The position numbers and the translations under genes are program-made. From assembly GCA_029255685.2 (NCBI GenBank), contig CM055319.2, positions 8,232,747 to 8,296,746 on the forward strand: 64,000 bases of DNA, written 5' to 3'. Of the stretch, positions 60,058-64,000 are shown one piece after another; positions within the stretch are counted from its first letter, which is position 1, and each line of letters opens with the position of its first letter. Source of the DNA: Silene conica (lineage: Eukaryota > Streptophyta > Magnoliopsida > Caryophyllales > Caryophyllaceae). The notes beneath the pieces are model-generated. The model was not told the origin of the DNA. It saw only the letters and a list, made by a program, of their open reading frames with translations, and did not search any database.

Positions 60058-60966
60058 GAAATGGATGTTAGTGAAGAATCTAGTTGGAAACTTGTTCATG
60101 GTGATGTTTTCCGGCCTCCTTGTAGTTTATCTCTACTTTCAGCCGTCATTGGTACTGGATCTCATTTGGCGACTCTTATTTTCCTCATGATCATTTTAGC
60201 AATAGTTGGGATGCTCTATATTGGGTATGTTGCTGAAACCCCTTACAAATATGATACACTACCGCTGAATATAGATATTTATTGTGCCATTTTGGGGTAT
60301 ATTCTTCCTACAACATGGCTCCAATGTCATTTTTGCTACCTTGATGGCATTTTTGTCAAGCGACTTTAGACGTTTTCTTTTAGTCATAATTTTGTAACCG
60401 GTTTTGTTTCTTAACATGTACGATTTGGTAGCAAATATCTACTAGCCAAGAATCAGCATGTCTTGTTTTTTAGTACCATTAGTTGGAACAGTTTATGACT
60501 TTGATTTTTTCCCTCTTAATATAACACAAGAGAGGAGCTATCGTGACAACTTTCATTGTATGCTATGCCTTGGCATCATTCATATCAGGTTATGTTAGTG
60601 GGGGAATGTATTCTCGTAATGGTGGTAAGTATTTGTAACTTTGTTATATATCTTTTTATTTTAACCTTATTTTGTTACTTTCTGTATTTTTTTTCTTTTT
60701 TTTCTTCTGCAAGGAGTTAGTAGAGGCAGTGCGCAGAGCAGCTTGCCTCCCTAGTGCTGAATTTATCATGGTTTTTGCCTATTTTTTGTTTATATTGATA
60801 TCGCTATTGATAACGCTTCTCCATTTATATTTCAGGTAAAAACTGGATAAAGTCAACAATCCTTACTGCTTCGTTCTTCCCCTTTTTGTGCTTCGGGATT
60901 GGATTCATTTTAAACACTATTGCTATATTTTATGGGTCTCTAGCAGCTATTCCTTTTGGGACAATG
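60058..60966 (+). pseudogene. Captured TM9SF (nonaspanin, EMP70) gene fragment
   Basis: Three exons with retained introns. 60058-60224 encodes SWKLVHGDVFRPP then a membrane segment (HLATLIFLMIILAIVGMLYI). About 60531-60624 encodes GAIVTTFIVCYALASFISGY and VSGGMYSRNGG. 60836-60966 encodes KNWIKSTILTASFFPFLCFG then NTIAIFYGSLAAIPFGTM. These are consecutive exons of the nine-transmembrane TM9SF family of Golgi/endosome proteins. KLVHGDVFRPP and AIPFGTM are its signatures. The lumenal N-terminal domain and the later membrane segments are missing, so no full protein is possible. The stretch before it (59340-60057) resembles a 5' UTR and intron. Confidence 0.88.
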
Positions 60967-61861
60967 GTAAGTTGTGATGTGGTACATCATATATAGGATG
61001 TAGGTTTTTTTCACTTGATAGATTCTTGTTTTTTCAATATCATGAAATGAGGTGTAGAATTTACTATTTTAAGACCTTTGTATCTCGTACCAGTGGACCG
61101 TGAAATTGTCCTGATATTGCGATTGCTGTAGCGTTAGTGTAAGTTGTTATGTCGTATGTCATCTAAAGGATTTAGTTTTGTCTTGCATGATTGGTACTGG
61201 TTTTATTGTTATCATGAAATAAGACTTATATGTACTATTTTAAGACTGTCGTATGCGTACCAGTTGCACCGAAGAATTGTCCAGATATAAGACTATTGTA
61301 GCGTTATTGTAAGTTGTGATGTGCTATTCCTTTTAAAAGATTTAGGATTGTCTTCCATCATAGCCTGATAGGTATTCGTTTTTCCGATATCTTGAAATGA
61401 GGGGTAGAATGTATAATTCAACGGTCCATTGTTTGCGTTTAAATCTGTTTAACTGTCATGATAGTTGGATAATTTTTAATGAGGTGTAGAATTATTGTAA
61501 GTTTTGTTGTGGAACTGTTGTATATCGGTATATGTTGATACAATCTTAGCCAAACTGTCGTGACAAATGGTTATTTTTCAAATGAGGTGTTGAAGTTTTA
61601 CGAGCTACGTCTTTGTACATCACATGAATGCTAAACTGTCATACATGTTAATACTAATCTTGGCCTCATCATCAAAAGAGTCGTATAAGCTATTTTATAG
61701 CCACAGTATGTTGTATAAGTGCTGTAGAACTGTACCAAATTTACAGCAATGAGATCTAAAGTTATTCGCAAGGCCATTGTATGATGATGAATAATTGAGT
61801 ACTGATCTTGTTTCCTTGTGCTATATTTTTGATTGTATTGTTTTTTCTTTGGAATTTGAAG

Positions 61862-61919
61862 GTTTGGGAGAGGTTTGAAGCGCAAGCCTATGGCTCTTAT
61901 CAAGAAGCTTCGCAAGGCG
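61862..61919 (+). pseudogene. Captured exon of a cytosolic ribosomal protein S15 (uS19) gene
   Basis: GRGLKRKPMALIKKLRKA followed by a donor (GCG|GTATGA) is the highly conserved N-terminal part of eukaryotic RPS15. Only this exon piece is present, so it is non-functional as a ribosomal protein. Confidence 0.88.
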
Positions 61920-62279
61920 GTATGATTTTCATATATTTTTTATTGTTATGTATTGATTGTGCATCTATATGGTTTGTGTTGGTATTTAAACATTTTTTTT
62001 CGAAAGGAAGTAGTTGTATTCTTCCAGTCACGGATTAAGATGTATTTCCTTGATGTAAATTGACGAATGTTATTCCTAATGTTACAAGTAAAATATATCA
62101 AGTAACTTGTTGTTTTCTCTTTTCATTTTAAAAATTTACTTCGTTAACTTGCATATTTCTTGAATTTTTGTGTGCATATACCTTGCTTGCTTCGTTGCGT
62201 TTTAACTGCGCCATGTAGTAAAATAAAATAAAATCGCTGACAAAAGAATTCTTACATCGTAAAACTCATGATTTTGTAG

Positions 62280-62345
62280 GTTTGGTCCTGGTAAATGGAC
62301 ATCAAAGAGGCGGAAAATTTACAATCTGAAAGATGCTCTTACAGG
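62280..62345 (+). other. Exon-like segment in the CACTA interior, unidentified
   Basis: Bounded by TTTTGTAG and GTTTGT, the frame reads FGPGKWTSKRRKIYNLKDAL. The splice-like borders and charged composition suggest a fourth captured exon. I do not recognise the source. Confidence 0.35.
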
Positions 62346-62785
62346 TTTGTTATTTTCTTTGTTAATCTGACATTTTGTCCTTCCCAATTAAGGTGTTATT
62401 AGTGTACCTATGCCTCTTCATTTCCTAAGGGCAGATTGAAATGGTCACAATCTGTTCAAGGCTTTGTGCTTTAGCCAGTTACTCTGAACCAGAATTACAA
62501 ACCAATACAACTCTAGCCAATTATTCGGATTGCCAAAATCTTGTGTTTGAATTTTCCTCAAACCCCCTGCCACATCTTTGATTTAACTTATCATAATCTA
62601 AAGGGTATTTGACACGAATAGTGTTTGGAAAAATCCCCTTGTGAGCTAGCCATGAGTCCCAACGACCATGTTAGAGATTACTGGAAACCAAGGACTCTCG
62701 GTCCCTGATGATTGCCAAATCGAAATCAAATATATTATCTTTTCAAATAGCTTCACTACAATTAATGAAGTATCATGCTTTGCAG

Positions 62786-62900
62786 ATACAACTGAAGTTC
62801 TTGGCTGAGGAAATGCAAGCAATAAGCAAAGGGATCGAAAAGGTTATTCAGGAGTTGACTGCTTCAGGAAATGATGGCCCTGTTTCAGAAGCGTGGAATT
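62786..62900 (+). pseudogene. Captured exon of a formin (FH2 domain)
   Basis: After an acceptor (CTTTGCAG) the frame reads IQLKFLAEEMQAISKGIEKV and IQELTASGNDGPVSEAW, the C-terminal FH2-domain helix of plant class I formins (actin nucleators). It ends in non-homologous sequence with a stop. About 38 residues of an FH2 domain of about 400 are present. Confidence 0.85.
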
Positions 62901-63154
62901 GTTGATAAGCCCTCAAATTACAAATTTTGTTGAATTGTTGATAACACACGCACACACACACACACACTAGCAGCCCTCTCCATTGTAGTAGCCACTTCAG
63001 AGAATCACGGAGTTCCATCACATTGTCAAGTGTAAATTGATGTCAAAAGCAATTAGTATAGATTGCATTTTATTTAAAACACTTGTATTATTTTAAAAAC
63101 ATGTAAGATTCTCTTGTGAAATAATACATTTGAGAGTTATCATATTTAAATAAT

Positions 63155-63470
63155 TTGTCTGCATTTATTCATATTAAAAAAAAAAAAAAAAAAAAAAAAA
63201 TTTTTTTTACACCTATTTGCGGCGTTTTTTTCAAAAAACGCCTCAAATAGATGACTTATTTGCAGCGTTTTTTTCAAAAAATGCCTCAAATAGCCTTTTC
63301 TATTTGCGGCGTTTTTTTAAAAAAACGCCTCAAATAACCTCTTATTTGCGGCGTTTTTTTTACGCCTCAAATGACTTTTTCTATTTGCGGCCCCCTTATT
63401 TGCTGCTACACTAAAAACGCCGCAAATGGCCTCATTTTTGACGCCTCAAATAGGTATTTTTCTACTAATG
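63155..63470. repeat. Right subterminal region of the CACTA element: A/T run and hairpin repeats
   Basis: An A run and T run (63175-63208) are followed by at least five units in which TATTTGCGGCGTTTTTTT pairs with AAAAAACGCCTCAAATA. Each unit is a near-perfect hairpin. Unit length is about 40-55 bp. Confidence 0.85.
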
Positions 63471-64000
63471 TGAACCCACAACCTATAAAGGTGCCATGAC
63501 CAGTTCTGACTCAAAGCTATGGCTAGAAGCCATGCAATCCGAGATGGACTCCATGTATGAGAACAACGTGTGGGATCTTGTGGACCTACCTGCAAAGGTA
63601 CGTCCCCTTCAATGCAAATGGCTTTACAAAATAAAGCATGTCGTGGAAGGTAAACAAGATATCCATAAGGCAAGACTAGTTGCTAAAGGTTTCACCCAAG
63701 TGTCAGGCTTGCACTACGATGAGATCTTTGCACCCGTAGTCATGCTACGTTCCATTCGGATTATCTTAGCAATCGCCGCATTTCATGACTATGAAATATG
63801 GCAGATGGACGTTAAAACCGCCTTCTTAAACGGTTATTTGGAGGAAGAGTTGTACATGGTACAACCCGAGGGTTTTATTGATCCAGAAAATCCTAAGAAG
63901 GTTTGCAAGCTTAAGCGTTCCATCTATGGACTTAAGCAAGCATCACGGAGTTGGAATCATCGCTTCGACCAAGTGATAAAAGAGAATGGGTTTATTCGAT
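63471..64000 (+). pseudogene. copia pol, continuation: reverse transcriptase (RVT_2), cut by the window end
   Basis: After the CACTA insertion the frame resumes with WLEAMQSEMDSMYENNVWDL, CKWLYKIKH, ARLVAKGFTQ and FAPVVMLRSIRIILAIAA, then WQMDVKTAFLNGYLEE and SIYGLKQASRSWNHRFDQ. These are the fingers and palm of a copia-type reverse transcriptase, including the first catalytic Asp in QMDVKTAFL. The YVDD box and RNase H lie outside the window. No stop is seen in this part. Confidence 0.93.

Larger units (their letters stand above)
59136..63470 (+). mobile_element. CACTA (En/Spm-type) non-autonomous transposon with captured gene fragments
   Basis: Left end CACTAGTAGAAAAATA; right end TATTTTTCTACTAATG, its reverse complement with one change. 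A 3-bp duplication TGA flanks it (59133-59135, 63471-63473), as CACTA elements make. Both subterminal regions carry many copies of TTTGCGGCGTTTTT / AAACGCCTCAAATA, the usual transposase-binding style. No transposase is present. The 4.3-kb interior contains exon fragments of a TM9SF, an RPS15 and a formin gene, all on the plus strand. It sits inside copia pol and interrupts an otherwise continuous frame. Confidence 0.9.
54010..64000 (+). mobile_element. Ty1/copia LTR retrotransposon, running off the window
   Basis: 5' LTR 54010-54998, primer-binding site, leader, gag-pol from 56674, and reverse transcriptase to the window end. The domain order GAG, protease, integrase, RT is that of Ty1/copia. 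A CACTA transposon is inserted at 59136-63470. The 3' LTR lies beyond the window, so LTR divergence cannot be judged. Confidence 0.92.

Overview
The window is nuclear DNA of a flowering plant, most likely a core eudicot. It has split genes with GT..AG introns, AT-rich intergenic DNA, plant gene families (germin-like protein, cytosolic glutamine synthetase, adenylate isopentenyltransferase, CYP72A) and dense nested transposons. The exact species cannot be told; Caryophyllales is a weak guess based only on the style of the Stowaway termini and dispersed repeats.

Layout. 1-8463: the 3' part of a plus-strand gene for a large Ser/Asn-rich protein of unknown function, whose last exon holds a recent internal tandem expansion. 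10203-12875: a hAT-like MITE, then a two-exon germin-like gene on the minus strand with a Stowaway element in its intron. 13236-15100: an AT-rich element carrying a long foldback MITE, itself split by a hAT element that holds a Stowaway MITE. 15741-17017: a Pack-MULE with a captured, frameshifted fragment of a chloroplast alkenal/one oxidoreductase gene. 17270-21590: foldback MITEs, then a 144-bp tandem array cut in two by a 2.7-kb solo LTR. 21591-22106: a hAT MITE. 22628-23698: an intact, intronless cytosolic glutamine synthetase, probably a retrogene. 27367-33022: a Helitron with textbook ends carrying exon fragments of at least three host genes plus the C-terminal half of an RPA1-like gene. 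33231-34942: a 5'-truncated LINE. 40033-41016: a cytokinin-synthesis isopentenyltransferase (minus). 47127-52058: a complete five-exon CYP72A gene. 54010-64000: a Ty1/copia retrotransposon with LTR, primer-binding site and gag-pol, interrupted inside pol by a 4.3-kb CACTA element that carries fragments of a TM9SF gene, a ribosomal protein S15 gene and a formin gene.

The host genes do not form a visible pathway or cluster. Their products act separately: apoplastic cupin, nitrogen assimilation, cytokinin synthesis and P450 oxidation. The strongest theme is gene capture. Three unrelated transposon types (Pack-MULE, Helitron, CACTA) within about 48 kb each carry host exon fragments, and a retrogene lies between them. 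Exon boundaries were read by eye from frame continuity and splice consensus. No database search or alignment was run.
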